Shown here: in pieces, positions 35,844-49,100 of the stretch
Layout of the letters: every line of letters starts with the position of its first letter
How positions within the stretch are numbered: the first letter of the stretch is position 1
NCBI GenBank assembly: GCA_963556495.2
Contig: OY747716.1
Span: 9,235,071-9,299,070, forward strand
Direction: 5' to 3'
From: Valencia hispanica
Taxonomy: Eukaryota > Chordata > Actinopteri > Cyprinodontiformes > Valenciidae
Length of the DNA stretch: 64,000 nucleotides
The notes under the pieces: model-generated
Told to the model about the DNA's origin: nothing
Databases searched by the model: none
Seen by the model: only the letters and a program-made list of their open reading frames with translations
Program-made: the position numbers and the translations under genes

Positions 35844-38647
35844 TGTATTATATATAATTTGCAAAACCATTTTTAACACCTTCCAGATGCACGGTACATT
35901 CTATTGATGCACTGCCTTACCCTTAATTGAGTTGTTTTTGACACTTTTACTACTTTGATCAAAAGTTATCTGGCTCTTTGAGAAGTAACCACATTTGTCC
36001 TTGGACAAAATAATAGGTAGTAAAGAAGAAAAAAGAAATAGTGCATTTGGGAATTCTTTATCTTTAAGGTGTCATCAAACAACCGCAACACTTTGTTTGT
36101 TGTTGTGTCTTGCAGAGATGTTCAAGGATTATACAGCATGTTTTGTTCTCCACTTCTCTTTCAAAGAGACCTCAGAGGAAATCTACGTCCTTAACCTTTA
36201 GGCCATTGCATCCCCACGGTTCCGCCTTCCCTCTTACATTCATGTAGAATGTTGTCCTCGAGGCATGAGGAGGAAGCCGATGAGAACGTGCTGGGCCTCA
36301 CCATGCAGTGCCACCAGCAGGGTGCTTTGCATCGACAGCTCGAGACACTGTACCTTCCATCACAGCTTGGAACTGGTTGCTACTGTGTACGCATGTTTAT
36401 TTCATGAGCACAGGAAAATGTTAACTTAAGAAAAAAGAAAACACTTCTCCTTCATTGGATGCATAAAAAATACAAGATCTTGGCCATGTGCGATTTATCA
36501 GCCAGGAAGGTAATATTCTCCAGTGTGCATAAGCTAGACATAGGTACAACATATTGTACTCTCCTTATTTCTGTATGCAGCCATAGAACTGGTCTCTGAT
36601 TGCCAGAGGCTTACTTTCAGTTTGCCTCCTCATAAATAAATGTGTCATTGCTTAGTGTATTAAGAAACACAGGAAGGAGGGTTAATTTCATATTGTTGCT
36701 CATCTTTCTCTCTTGCCGTCATTCAGTTCTGTTGCTTTGCCTGCCTTGCCTTCCTCACTGATTAAGTAAAACTGATTAGCTCCGCCACTACCGCCAAATT
36801 CCCCTCCTCAGTTTCAAAGTGGATCTCTTGCTCTTTGTCTCAACCCATTTTCATTTCTTCCATCTTGCCTTTCAAGCAGCTGAGTGGATGATGAGATATG
36901 ACAGGCCAATTTTACCAACAGGAAAGTCGTTTGCTGTTTTATTTGGTGGATTTCACTGACAAGTGGAGCTAAAACGGAAAGAGCTGCAGAAACACCAACA
37001 AATTGGTGCTCATTTTCCACCTTTGAACTCTATTATTAGGTTGCTTAGGAATTACCCAGGCTATTTTGTTTGTCAGGACACAAAGTTTAAAGGTTTCAGA
37101 GTGACAGTACTCTATTTCTGTCCAAATTTGTATTTGCTACTTGATGTGGCCGGAAGTAATATCCTATGGTTCCCCTTTGCTGATACCAAGAGAACTGTTG
37201 GTGGATCTGTCCACAACGTTGGTAGGATTGGTCTTCTATCTGCGGCTCCATACACACGCACATGCGCACGCAGAGGCGCACACACGCACACAATGTTCTA
37301 TACAGAACTAATATCTTAAACTGAATAATCTAGGACCTAGTTCATACCTCCCAGCCCGCTCTACCATGGCCAGGGATATCTACATGGAGCCCAAACATTT
37401 GTGACCGTGTTGTCTGGGTGTGCCAACAGGGACAATACCAGTCAGAAGGTGGTGCCAAACAGACTGCAGATAAAGAAAACAATGGGCCAGATTGTAAACA
37501 GAAAAAAAAGAACATCAGTGTCTTGTGTTTTTAAGAAAAACTGAGCAGAGATCTTTATTTAGAGAATTTATATTTCAAGGAAAACAATGATAAAAACAGC
37601 AATAATACTCGGGTGATGAATCAGCCTATTCTTTCTTTTTAACTCTTTTGTTGTTCTGAAGCAACCTGTTACCACTCTAGGTGAGTAAAACAGCCTCAGG
37701 GAACCACTCCTTTTTTAAGTTCCACTGGATCTAGCACTGATGAGTACCAGCTGGTGCATCTCCTACTTGTCACTCCCTGCAGAGGTAAGGAGACACACAA
37801 ACACACCTACAAAATCTCTGTCTCCAAAAAAAACAATTTACAACCAAGTCAGACTATTTTCGGGTGCTTAACTGTTTTTGTCAGTAAGTGTATTTGCAGA
37901 TTTAAATTTTTATAAATTGTTCATAGAAAATTCCATTACCATATTAAAAGGCATGTGCAATGAAACTGCAACAAATAGTTTTTTAATTTATTTCTTTTCT
38001 TAAGCAAATCCTACGATTTGAGGTTTGTTTTTCAGCCTGAATCAGTCCATTCAAATTCATGATTCAAGAAGAACACCCTCCAAGCAGGTTTAGTTGGAGT
38101 TTATTGGGACTGTTATTTGTTTTTTCAGCAGAGCAATGAGCCAAGATGCAGCTCCAGGCTCTGTTCAGGCTGCTTGATCAAGAGTCAGACTGATGGAGTG
38201 CTGCTTCAGAAAACCTGCCCTCTAAAAACAAGACCAATTCCCAACTGAGACAGTTTGGCAAGAGTTTAGCCATATGAGGAATAGAGAGCCAATAAGTGCT
38301 CGCCATATGTGACGAGTCTACAAGACTTTGGGAAAGATGTAAAGGCTAAAGCCCAAAGGTGCAGTCAATCGTGGATAAAACAAATAACAGACTTCTTTCA
38401 GGGGCTTTATACAGACGGATCCTGTGACTCTGCAACAATTTAAAGTTCCTTCAGATCATCAAACACATTTTAATATCAGAAAGAGATCATCTGAGTAAAT
38501 ACAGATGGCAGTTTTTCAATGATGATTTCATTTATTAAGGTAAGAAAGCTAGCCAAGTCACCTGGCTCTATTTTATTGCCTTGACTGTGATTAACCCCTT
38601 TTTTTCCATCTCACTGCTTCATCTGTGGAATCAACAACACATGTATA
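35837..38647. other. No gene seen
   Basis: The longest repeat-poor stretch in the middle of the window. Near 36230-36360 is a balanced-composition segment (gaggaggaagccgatgagaac; cagtgccaccagcaggg), but no frame gives a domain and no splice pair is compelling. It may be intron or intergenic DNA. Confidence 0.4.
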
Positions 38648-38649
38648 TA

Positions 38650-40145
38650 GACACAGCAAAAAAAGAAAAGTCCCTTTTTCAGGACTGTGTATTTCAACAA
38701 TAATGTTGTAAAAATCCAAATAACTTTACAGATGTTCATTGTAAAGGATTTAAACAATGTTTTCCATGCATGTTCAATTAACCATAATCAATTAATTAAC
38801 ATGCACATGTGGAATGGTCGTTAAGACCTTAACAGCTTACAGAAAGTAGGCATTTAAGGTCACAGTTCTAAAAATGCAGGACACTAAAGAGACTTGTCTA
38901 CCGACTGTGAAAAACACCCAAAGAAAGATGCCCAGGGTACCTGCTCATCTGCATGAACGTGCATTAGGCATGCTGCAGGGAGGCATGAGGACTGCTGATG
39001 TGGCTAGGGCAATAAATTACCATGTCCGCACTGTGAGACACCTAAGACAGCACTACAGGGAGACAGGAAGGACAGCTGATCATCTTCGCAGTGGAAGACC
39101 ACGTGTAACAGCACCTGCACAGGATCGGTACATCCGAATATCACACCTGCGTGACAGGTACAGGATGGCCACAACAACTGCCCGAGTCACACCAGGAACA
39201 CACAATCCCTCCATCAGTGCTCAAACTGTCTGCAATAGGCTGAGAGAGGCTGGACTGAGGGCTTGTAGGCCTGTTGTAAGGCAGGTCCTTACCAGACATC
39301 ACCAGCAACAACGCTGCCTATGGGCACAAACCCACCTTCGCTGGACCAGACAGGAGTGGCAAAAAGTGCTCTTCACTGATGAGTCACGGTTTTGTCTCAC
39401 CAGGGGTGAGGGACGGATTCTTGTTTATCATCGAAGGAATGAGCGTTACACCGAGGCCTGTACCCTGGAGCGGGATCGATTTGGAGGTGGGGGGTCTGTC
39501 ATGGTCTGGGGTGGTATATCACATCACCATCGGACTAGGCTTGTTGTCATTGCAGGCAATCTCAATGCCTTGCGGTACAGGGAAGACATCCTCCTCCCTC
39601 ATGTGGTACCCTTTATGCATGCTCATCCGGACATGATTCTCCAGCAGGACAATGCCACCAGCCATACTGCTCGTTCTGTGCGTGAGTTTCTGCATGACAG
39701 CAATGTCAGTGTTCTGCCATGGCCAGCGAAGAGCCCGGATCTCAATCCCATTGAGCACGTCTGGGACCTGTTGGATCGCAGGGTGAGGGCTAGGGCTATT
39801 CCCCCCAGAAATGTCCTGGAACTTGCAAGTGCCTTGGTGGAAGAGTGGGCTAACATCTCACAGCAAGAAATGACAAATCTGGTCCAGTCCATGAAGAGGA
39901 GATGCACTGCAGTACTTCAAGCAGCTGGTGGCCACACCAGATACTGACTGGTACTTTTGATTTTGAGCCTCCCTTCACTCAAGGACACATTATTCTATTT
40001 TTGTTAGTCACATGTCTGTGAAACATTTTTAGTTTATGTCTTATGGTGTTGACTCTTTTATTGTTCATACAAATATTTACACACATTAGGTTTACTGAAA
40101 GTAAAAACAGTTGAAAGTCAGAGGACTTTTCTTTTTTGCTGAGTT
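38650..40145 (+). mobile_element. Tc1 transposon with intact transposase
   Basis: Inverted ends: left gacacagcaaaaaaagaaaa, right (reverse complement) aactcagcaaaaaagaaaag, both followed by gtcc. TA lies immediately outside at 38648-38649 and 40146-40147. Length 1496 bp with a single transposase gene and no other insert. The left tip carries two or three changes relative to the right, so end recognition could be weakened although the gene is open. A decayed Tc1 of another family starts about 0.2 kb downstream. Confidence 0.92.
38928..39947 (+). CDS. Tc1-like transposase, DD34E, uninterrupted
   Basis: A cut-and-paste transposase acting in the nucleus on the element's own TIRs, inserting at TA. 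339 residues, the usual Tc1 length. N-terminal bipartite HTH: residues 11-50 (ERALGMLQGGMRTADVARAI), then the GRPR motif (55-61), then a second HTH (about 65-125). The catalytic triad is complete: Asp151 in LFTDESRF, Asp241 in LQQDNATSH and Glu276 in NPIEHVWDLL, with exactly 34 residues between the last two. The glycine-rich GGGGSVMVWGG box is also intact. I take ATG 38928 (MPRVPAHLHE) because the conserved family N-terminus begins there; an in-frame ATG at 38874 would add 18 unconserved residues. No stop or frameshift. Whether it is still active cannot be judged from sequence alone. Confidence 0.93.
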   Translation: MPRVPAHLHERALGMLQGGMRTADVARAINYHVRTVRHLRQHYRETGRTADHLRSGRPRVTAPAQDRYIRISHLRDRYRMATTTARVTPGTHNPSISAQTVCNRLREAGLRACRPVVRQVLTRHHQQQRCLWAQTHLRWTRQEWQKVLFTDESRFCLTRGEGRILVYHRRNERYTEACTLERDRFGGGGSVMVWGGISHHHRTRLVVIAGNLNALRYREDILLPHVVPFMHAHPDMILQQDNATSHTARSVREFLHDSNVSVLPWPAKSPDLNPIEHVWDLLDRRVRARAIPPRNVLELASALVEEWANISQQEMTNLVQSMKRRCTAVLQAAGGHTRY

Positions 40146-40147
40146 TA

Positions 40148-41400
40148 CATGTCTGACAACATGAATAGGTTTAAATATCTCAAAAAGCAAAATGTCATGC
40201 TCGGATCTAAGGAAATTAGAGAACAGAAATCTTCAGCAATGAGTCTAGAAAGCATTTTGTAGACTCTGGATGCACAGAAAATGTGGGTGAGAGTCACTAC
40301 GCAAGAAAGAAAAAATAAAATAGCCTGATAAAATGAGTCCAAGAGAGCTGCGAAGATTCATCCAAGAGGTCGCAAAAGGATCCAGAACCTCTAAAGGACT
40401 GCTGGCCTCACTTGTGTCAGTTAAAACCAATGTTCATGATTCAGCACTAGGCCCATTAACTTCAGGGTCATTTTACCGGACCTTCATTTGACGGGGTAAA
40501 TCCGCTGGCTCCACCCCCTCAGCCGTCACATACATAATTTGGTTTTTAAATAATTTGCTAAATCATCCGCATATTCCAACCGTTTCAACAGTGAGTGACA
40601 TCACTGGTCAGAGGGGCCCACAGTAGCAGAGAACAGCCAGAGATGGACAATGGAAGAAGTAGGGATGGTTGCTGCATTTCTGTTTGCTCCTTTGGCATAA
40701 ACAGCTTTGCCAGCAACTCTTCAGATTTTATAAAAACAGTTGTTTGGAGTTGTCTGTTGATATAATTTCCCACTGAGGTACAGCCAATCAGCATGACCTA
40801 ACCACAGGTCCCGCCCAGCAACTCTGCCGGGCCATTTCTGATTGCATACCCCAAGGTTGGACCTATAGGTTGGTTCCTGAAATGGTCTAGAAAACGGCCC
40901 AGTGAAGTAGAGACACACTCATACCATGAAGGTCAGGTAAAATTTCCCTGAAGTTCTGATCATGGAAAAGTGCTCAAATACAAAAAGAAAATGGGGGTGA
41001 TATCCAAAGTCAAAACAGCTGCTGACCAAAGACATCTCAAATGTCTCACTTTTGGAAAAAAATGTCTTCCTCTTCTGGAAAGATTTTTTCTGAAAGTGTT
41101 AGACTGATGGGAAAAAAGGGGAAGTCTGGAGGGTGTTAATCTCATCATGTCCACATTAAAAAAAGAAACATCATATCAACAGTCAGACATGCCGTTGTTG
41201 ATGCAATGATCCACTCCCAGACCTCGAAGATTTGCTGTAATTAGTGGAACAATGAATTCTGCTCTGTCTCACAAAATACTGAAGTAGAATCTCCTCCAGC
41301 CAGTTTGTGACCTTAAGCTCAAGCATACTTTGATTACAGAAGCAGGAGAATGATCCAAAGCACACCATCAAGTTCACCTCAGAATGACTTGTAAAAAAAA
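40148..41400 (+). pseudogene. Second Tc1 transposase relic, split by a MITE
   Basis: N-terminal trace LREDSSKRSQKDPEP / FIQEVAKGSRTSK (about 40340-40440) and, after the MITE at 40458-40955, traces of the core: AADQRHLKCLTFGKKCL (about 41015), then RRFAVISGTMNSALSHKIL and VCDLKLKHTL (41220-41330). Frames differ between blocks. A different Tc1 family from the intact copy next to it. TIRs not identified. Confidence 0.65.
40458..40955. mobile_element. MITE with about 28-bp TIRs
   Basis: Left end acttcagggtcattttaccg gaccttcat; right end (reverse complement) acttcagggaaattttacct gaccttcat. The CAGGG core is hAT-like, but I find no 8-bp duplication, so the superfamily is open. About 498 bp, non-coding, inserted in the Tc1 relic. 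Confidence 0.65.
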
Positions 41401-42150
41401 AAAAATCCACAAAAATGTTCTGAATTAATCTTCCAGCCCGCTGACAGGCTGCAGCGTAACTTTGAACAGGCGGTATTTACAACGATGTAAAAGACTCATT
41501 ACCAGTGTAAGCAAACTCTTAAATGGCACTTGCTGTCACCAAGGGTGGCACAACCAACTATTAGTCTAATGATATGGAAGGTTAGTAAAAAAGCAAAAAA
41601 AAAGCAGAAATCTGTGAGCAGCCGATTACTTGTTCACAACACTATACCTTTTCTCCCTCTAGCTAATTATAGTGAAACTGTATTCACATACACAAGACGT
41701 ACTTGTTCTAGGATCTTGATCTGTGAATATACAGTATGATGACACATCTCTAATTAATAATTTAAAAATAAAATCACTGTTTACACCACAGCTAAATAGG
41801 TATTTGTCATCAAATAGTACAAAACAAAGTGCAATTACGCCAGAAGGGGAAAGTGAGACACTGAGAAGGAAAACTGATGTCAGTGCTAGACCGAGGAGTC
41901 AAATAAAACACAGCATTAAAAAAGGCTCAGAGCCATCGAGAATAAAACTATTTGAAAGAATAAAACAGAAAAATAAAATAGTTTGGATGCAAAAGAGAGG
42001 CAAACAACATGTCTACGGAATCTACAGTGGAGTCCAGTTTGTTGCACAGCTCCAGACGAACACCCTTTGAAGGTTGAAAGGAGTGAATGAGTTAAATATT
42101 ATCATTACCAAAAATACCACACAAGAAAAGGTTTAGACAACATTTTATTT
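41401..42150. other. No gene seen
   Basis: A 115-residue frame at 41723-42070 is Lys/Arg/Ser-rich with no domain. I treat it as chance. Confidence 0.35.
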
Positions 42151-42165
42151 TCTTGTAGTTGAATT

Positions 42166-42212
42166 TTATATATATAATATATATATATATAGCACCAGGG
42201 CAGTCTCCTTAA
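42166..42212. repeat. (TA)n with conserved 3' flank
   Basis: Short TA repeat followed by agcaccagggcagtctcctt. The same flank follows the long AT array at 45220-45345, so the array belongs to a dispersed repeat whose body I cannot define. Confidence 0.6.
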
Positions 42213-42885
42213 AAATCAGTCTGGTAGATCCTATTGAGAGACAGAGATAGTCATAATTAACGTTCTACTTAATGTCATTAACACACAACTGAAGTAATAA
42301 TTATGTATTGATAACAATTCTCAGAACCTCACATCCTTCAATACATAGAAATCTAATCACCAATATACATATTTCCATAGCAGCTATGTAGCAGTGACTG
42401 AGTTTAGACTTCCAGTGAACTGTTGGTAGAGTTTTTCCGAAGTGGAGAGTACCGTTACCTCATACTAAACAGAATATAGTTTATAGTGCACATGTTGCAG
42501 AGGTTGTTGCTTGGTCTACTTACATTACAAAAGAGGAAACGTAATGCTACAAGTTTGCCGTTTGAGATAGGGATGTTTCAAAATGTGTTGGGTGAACTCT
42601 GGAGAACTAATTTTTGCAAAGCTTTGCAGGTTTATCAGAATGTCTCTTGTTGGACCAAATTCTACTTTACTCTTGTAGTGTCTGATAGTAAAAAAGCCTC
42701 TGGTTGTGGTTGCCACAAATTTCTAAACTGGTCTCCTACATGGGAACCATCTAGAGGAGAAGAGTTATGGGTTTTGGCACAATAGCAAAGAGGTCAAGGA
42801 CTTGAGAAGGACCTGAGGGGTACAATGCATGGGAAGATATGCTGGGAAACAAGGCTACATGCTGAGGAAACCCATGTGTTGTAAT

Positions 42886-43609
42886 CAGTGTTGTGGGTAA
42901 CGTGTTATGAAGTAACGTGTTAGAGTACTCTAATTACTTTTTCTGTGAAATGTGTAACTTAACGCGTTAGTTTTGTGCATTAAGTAATCAGTAACTTCGT
43001 TATTTTTTTTAATAAGTAATCCGTTATTTTAAGAATTTTTTCTCAATAAGGAATGGGAAATCCCAACTGAAGCCAGGCTTGTCAGACAGTAGGACTAGGA
43101 ACTAGAAGCACTGTGATTCATCTGTGCTCTACTCCTCCTGTGTGAGTGAGTGAACTCCTGGCAAGATGGGAGAGAGCAGTAGCACAGCTTCGTGGAAGTA
43201 CGGACAATATTTAAATTTTTCGTCAACGAAAAAGAAAAGAATATAACGGTTAAATGCACACTCTGCATTGGGGGAAAGTTTCTGTCGACCGCAAAAAATT
43301 CCACTTCAAATTAAAAACATATCGTATGTATATTGTGTATATTCCTGCAGAGTTCATTTAGTTTGATGACTGACGTTATTCATCGTCACGACTTCTCGGT
43401 GCATTTAAAGGAGGCTGTGTCTGTCAACTGTGTCTGTCTGAAGCATGTGCGAGGCACTGCCAACTGGCTTTTAATTCTTGGTAACGCATGAGTACTCTAA
43501 CGCATTACTTTTATGAATGGATAACGCTGTAACGTAACTGATTACTTTTAATTGATGGTAACGCTTTAACCTAATTAACTACTTTCCAAAGCAACTATAC
43601 CCAGCACCG
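42886..43609 (+). mobile_element. hAT element, 724 bp, exact 8-bp TSD
   Basis: Direct repeat gttgtaat at 42878-42885 and 43610-43617. Ends cagtgttgtgggtaac and (reverse complement) cggtgctgggtatag. Subterminal repeats of the gtaacgcgttag type occur at both sides, probably multiple transposase-binding sites. Non-autonomous: it retains only part of a first exon. Confidence 0.9.
43166..43312 (+). pseudogene. BED-type zinc finger exon remnant of hAT transposase
   Basis: The frames read ASWKYGQYLNF then, after a frame change, TVKCTLCIGGKFLSTAKNSTSN before a stop. The W..Y.. and VKCTLC with a following T..NSTSNL-like helix are the start of a BED finger, the DNA-binding domain of hAT transposases. 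The remaining His ligands and the catalytic domain are absent. Confidence 0.55.
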
Positions 43610-44060
43610 GTTGTAATGTTTGTTTGCGTGTTCAGAGGTCTATATAAGATGCTGTGTCCAATGACGGTAAGAATTGTTCAGTGATCAGGCCTAAATTACT
43701 CATTATTCAGTCATTGCTACAGTTCTAAATAAAATTCCTCACTGTTCAACTGAAGCCGTATCTCCAGAGCCTTATTCCAGAATCATCATCCCACCACTTT
43801 GAAGACGGTCAACAACCATTATGTTTGGGCGGTTGGGAGTTGTTTTGCTATGTTTAATTTTTTTGCATCATTTACCTTTGACCTTCTTCGTGCTTCTCCT
43901 GGATGTGCTCTATAGCTTTCTGAAGATTTATTATGCTAAAGGTAACTTTCCTCAGGCATCTAATGGTTGAAGGAATATGTCAAAGACATTTTCCAGTATA
44001 ACAGTGACAGAACATCTAGTATTGCCAATTACATTCTTAAACTAGCCATATGTTCATTGT

Positions 44061-44270
44061 GGGGCGGAAGTGGCTCAGGAGGTAGGGGTTCGTCCCGTAA
44101 CCGGTGGGTTGTCCTGTAACCTTTGCTCTGTCTGTTTCAGTCCTTGTGTCCTTGGGTAAGACACTTCACCCAACTTGTCTGCTGGTGGTGGTCAGAGCGC
44201 CTGGTGGTGTCGATTTATCAGACTTAATAAAGCGTTATGCAAATGCAGGCCATATGTATGTGAAAGGTAC
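44061..44270 (+). mobile_element. tRNA-derived SINE
   Basis: A box gaagtggctcaggaggtagg (44068), a partly decayed B box, then the core ccttgggtaagacacttcac and ctgctggtggtggtcagag. Same family as 31474-31692, here with the head preserved and the 3' end lost or diverged. Confidence 0.7.
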
Positions 44271-45346
<1,076 letters not shown>

Positions 45347-45365
45347 CACAAGGGCAGTCTCCTTA

Positions 45366-46103
45366 ATTTTTTATAAATTTTTTCTTTCAGACAAGATGAA
45401 TGAATAGTTCATCTCGTTCATAATAGAGCCGTTAATGTCATTCAGAATGTTCAATGGTGAAGTATGAACATGAATTAATTCATTTTATGCTGAGTGAACT
45501 ACATTTAGCACCTCTAGTTGAGGATGAAGTGAAACAACACTGACCAAATGTTCCAGGACCCCAAAAAAAATCTATGTCTGATTTTAGAAGAAGGGCGCGT
45601 AACTCTGCCCAACACCCTATCTCTTCGTTTCTTGTACGCTTTTGTAATTCCGCCTCAGTAAGCCTTAGTTGCCTAAGTACACCCGAATGGTAAATATTTT
45701 GAAATAGTAGTATAATATGAAATTGAAAACTTTCTTCTTTTTTTCTCTTCTTTTTTTTACGTGTCCTGTTTGGCAGTGTGGAGCTCAGAATTGGTGTCTG
45801 AGTACCAAGTAGAAGCCCAACAGATTTACTTTCACAAGCGGAGCAGTACAGCTTTTGCTATAGTCCTCCACTTGATATATGTGTGAAAAAATCTTTATTA
45901 TGAATTGTTGGGGTTTTTATTTCCTGATGTTATGGACACGGAGACGGAAAATTAAGGAGAAGAAAGAAGGAAGATGAAGAAGAGAGGTAGGAAACAAAAA
46001 GTCAAGAGAGGGTGAGTTGAAAATACAAGAGAGGAAGGGGAACAAAGAAAACACAGGAAGACATTGAAGTCTGCCTCCATACCCACAGGACGGCAGAGAG
46101 AGG
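45366..46103. other. No gene seen
   Basis: AT-rich, then purine-rich on the plus strand from 45950 (gag/gaa-rich). No feature supported. Confidence 0.4.
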
Positions 46104-49100
46104 GGGAAAAACAAAACACGAAAAAGGAACATCGACAAAACAAACCAAACATTGTGAACTAAGAATTACACAACCACATCACACAAAAATAGATATAAAA
46201 ATACAACAACAATGTCACAGAAAAACTCATGGTACCGATTAATCAAGCTCTAGTAATGATAACCTCAGCCCAAGAATATATCCTTAAACACCAGAGATCC
46301 CACATCTATGTGTGTGTGTGAGCATGCTGGTGCATATAAGGTTTCTCCATAAGAGTGTTCGATAGTTGGTGTGAGCAGGCATCAATCCGTCTCCCAGGAA
46401 TCGATGCAGACATGAAGGAGATCGGAGCAAAGACGTCCAAAGGACCCCCAGAGCCCCAGGCCAACCGCATCCTCAAAGAGTGGAGCAAAGGAGAACCCCA
46501 GGGGAACGTCCAGCGGCTACTATGCAGGGGCCCGGGGGGCAGCAGTGACGAGCCCACGGGTCCCGCCACGCGCCACCTCCACCCTAGGCCAATCCCCACC
46601 GCCAACATCCCAGCGCCCCACCGATAGCCGCAGGGGACGGACAGCATCCCCAGGCCGGACTCAGCCAGCATCTGGTCCTGATCCCGCGCAGTGCAGGCCG
46701 CCGAGACCAGGCATCCAACAAGGGCCAGGTCTGGTCCAACCCGCCAATGAACCAGCCACGCACGGTGCGCACAGAAAAGGTGATCAAACGAGCAGAGAGG
46801 CCGGATCCGCATCCCGCCGAGCCACCGAGCAGGCACCACCCAACAATCCCAAACCTGGCACCTCTAAAAGAGGTGCCCCAACCAACCAAAGGAAGATTTC
46901 GGCCCAGCGCATCGGCCGACCGACACACCGGCCCCCCCAGGCCCGGCCAGGCACGCACCGGGTCCGAACCGGATTGACCACCGATGCACCGGCAGGCAGG
47001 GGCCCCCGTCACCGGTGGGGAGTGACGGAGGGAAAATAGGCCCCCCCTTAAGTGTAAGGCCTGAGGTGCTCCAGGCGAGGGGGCAGACCAAGATTAAACC
47101 TGACAGGTAGACAAAGACATACAGACACAGTCATACGTTCCCTCCCTCTTAAACCCATACATTCTCACTGACTCACCAAGACACCCAGAAAAATGATGCT
47201 GTACCCTCACTCACAAACCCCATACACACTTTATGCTCCCAGGTCCAGGTACCGATGACCCAGTAGAGCCACCAGCCCCCGGACCCAGGAGATGGACCCC
47301 CTACCTTCTAGGACGGAGACAAGCAGACCGCCAAGGGCCCCACAGTGGCAAAGCAGCCCGACAGCCCAGGACCCCGACCAGACCGCCTTTTCCTCCTCCG
47401 GACCCCAACCCCTGATGGCCCGTAGCAAACAGGGGTGTGAAAAGACCCCTAGCCTCCATCCTCCCGCTCAAGTATGGTGTTGATGCGTGTTGTTATAATG
47501 TGCATTTAAAACAGAGGGGTGGGATGTGGGGAAGGCAGCCACACATCCCCCAACCCCCACCCGAGCCCTCAGTGTCTATATGTGGTTTAACAGTGGGCAC
47601 CGGCACCAGAGGGGAAGCTGATTGAACCGCTCCACCCCAAAGTCCCTACATATGTGTCACGTGAGAATGTTATAAGTGGGAGTGTCTAAGTTGTATATTA
47701 AAATTGGGACCCAGGACACCACGGGATAGCGAGGAGGGAAGCCCCTCCTCGCACCCCAGTGGTGTGCCCATGCCCCAAGACCCTATATGAGTGGTAAGGT
47801 GATGGAGCAGGTGGACAGAGGTGTCCAGGGATGGGGAGGGAAGGACTGGGAGACAAAATGTCTTCCCAGGGAGCCAGCTCCCCCACTGACCCCAATAGGC
47901 ACCGCTGTTCACCGGGATCCACCAGGGGAGGGTGACCATGGCACGTTCGACCCGGGGCCACCCCCCCTCCCGCACACCCCTCCCCCCCGTCCAAGTGCCC
48001 TCGTAGGGGGAGAGCACCTGTCACTACACAGCAACAGCCTCCCCGCCAGCAAAGGAGGCCCCCAGCGCCACCCGCACACAGGAGGCCCCCGTAGCCCGAA
48101 CCACGGCGACGTACCTGCCCAGACCAGGAGCAAACCGATGAGCCGGGCGGCCGACCCACCAGGCCGACATCCACCAGCCCCATTCCTTGTGGAGCGACCA
48201 CTGCTGCTCAACGGCCCGGCAGGAGACCAAACCCAGCGCACCACCCACCTGCCCTGCATGCCCACCACCCGGCCAGTCCACCCGCAAGTCCGACCGAACC
48301 CGGCCAAATGCCCGACCCCAGCACCCCGCACAAAGACCAAGACCCAGGAGCCAAGTCCAGTGCGAAAAAGGACTGATCCGGCCCAGAAATGCCACCCAGC
48401 CGCCGCGACCAGCAGCCAGGCACCCCAACCAGCAAACAAGGCGAGACGCCATACAGGGAACGGCGATGACAATCGGCCCAGAGAAAAAGAGAAAGGCGAC
48501 TGCACATGCCGGCTGCCGGCCGGCCCCAACCCCCACAGGCAACAGAGACCCCACGCCGGCCGACCCCCAGCCAGGACCACAGCTAGGGGGTGCGGCGCCC
48601 CCGAGCCCCGAATCCCCAGGACCACCCCAGACCCTACCCAGGCGCAGCACGGCCACCAGGCCAGTAACCCATGTCCGCCAGTGCAACCCCCCTAAGGCAC
48701 CGCATGCAGCCATCAGGAGTTACCACCCAAAGCCCAACCCCAGGCTGGCCACGACGTCCAGCGCCCCATCCGCCCAGTGATCCCACCCCCTGGGGTCCCC
48801 CCCAGACGCCTCCAACCCCAAAACCCCCATATCAGCAACAGTGTCCCAAACGACAAAACCAAGTGCCCCCCACCCCCACTAGGTGATGGAGCCGATCAAA
48901 GGAGCCCAGAGAGATTGATCAGATATGGAGCCAGAGGCCGTCTCAAGACCAATATGGTCCAACAAGAGATTTCTATACTGATTAATATTAAGAGCTTTTT
49001 TTTTTTCCAGTTCAGGAGGATAGTTTTCTTAGCGATGCATAAGGCAATGTGAACCATTAGAATTGACTTTGTATCCATGGTGACATCATTTAAATTTCCT

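Larger units (their letters stand above)
42640..43800 (+). mobile_element. Possible LTR-like sequence hosting a hAT
   Basis: On the right of the hAT: gtctatataaga (43638, TATA-like), then an initiator-like stretch and aataaaattcctcactg (43729, poly(A) signal) within 100 bp, the spacing of an LTR promoter/R region. The left side (42780-42885) would be U3. Ends and target duplication are not found, so this is tentative. Confidence 0.3.

Noticed and set aside
39379..39907. Three frames overlapping the Tc1 transposase gene
   Set aside because: Shadow frames of the real transposase at 38928-39947.
46306..48886. Many long frames including 302 and 238 residues
   Set aside because: Extreme GC content suppresses stop codons in all frames; products are low-complexity and antisense to one another.
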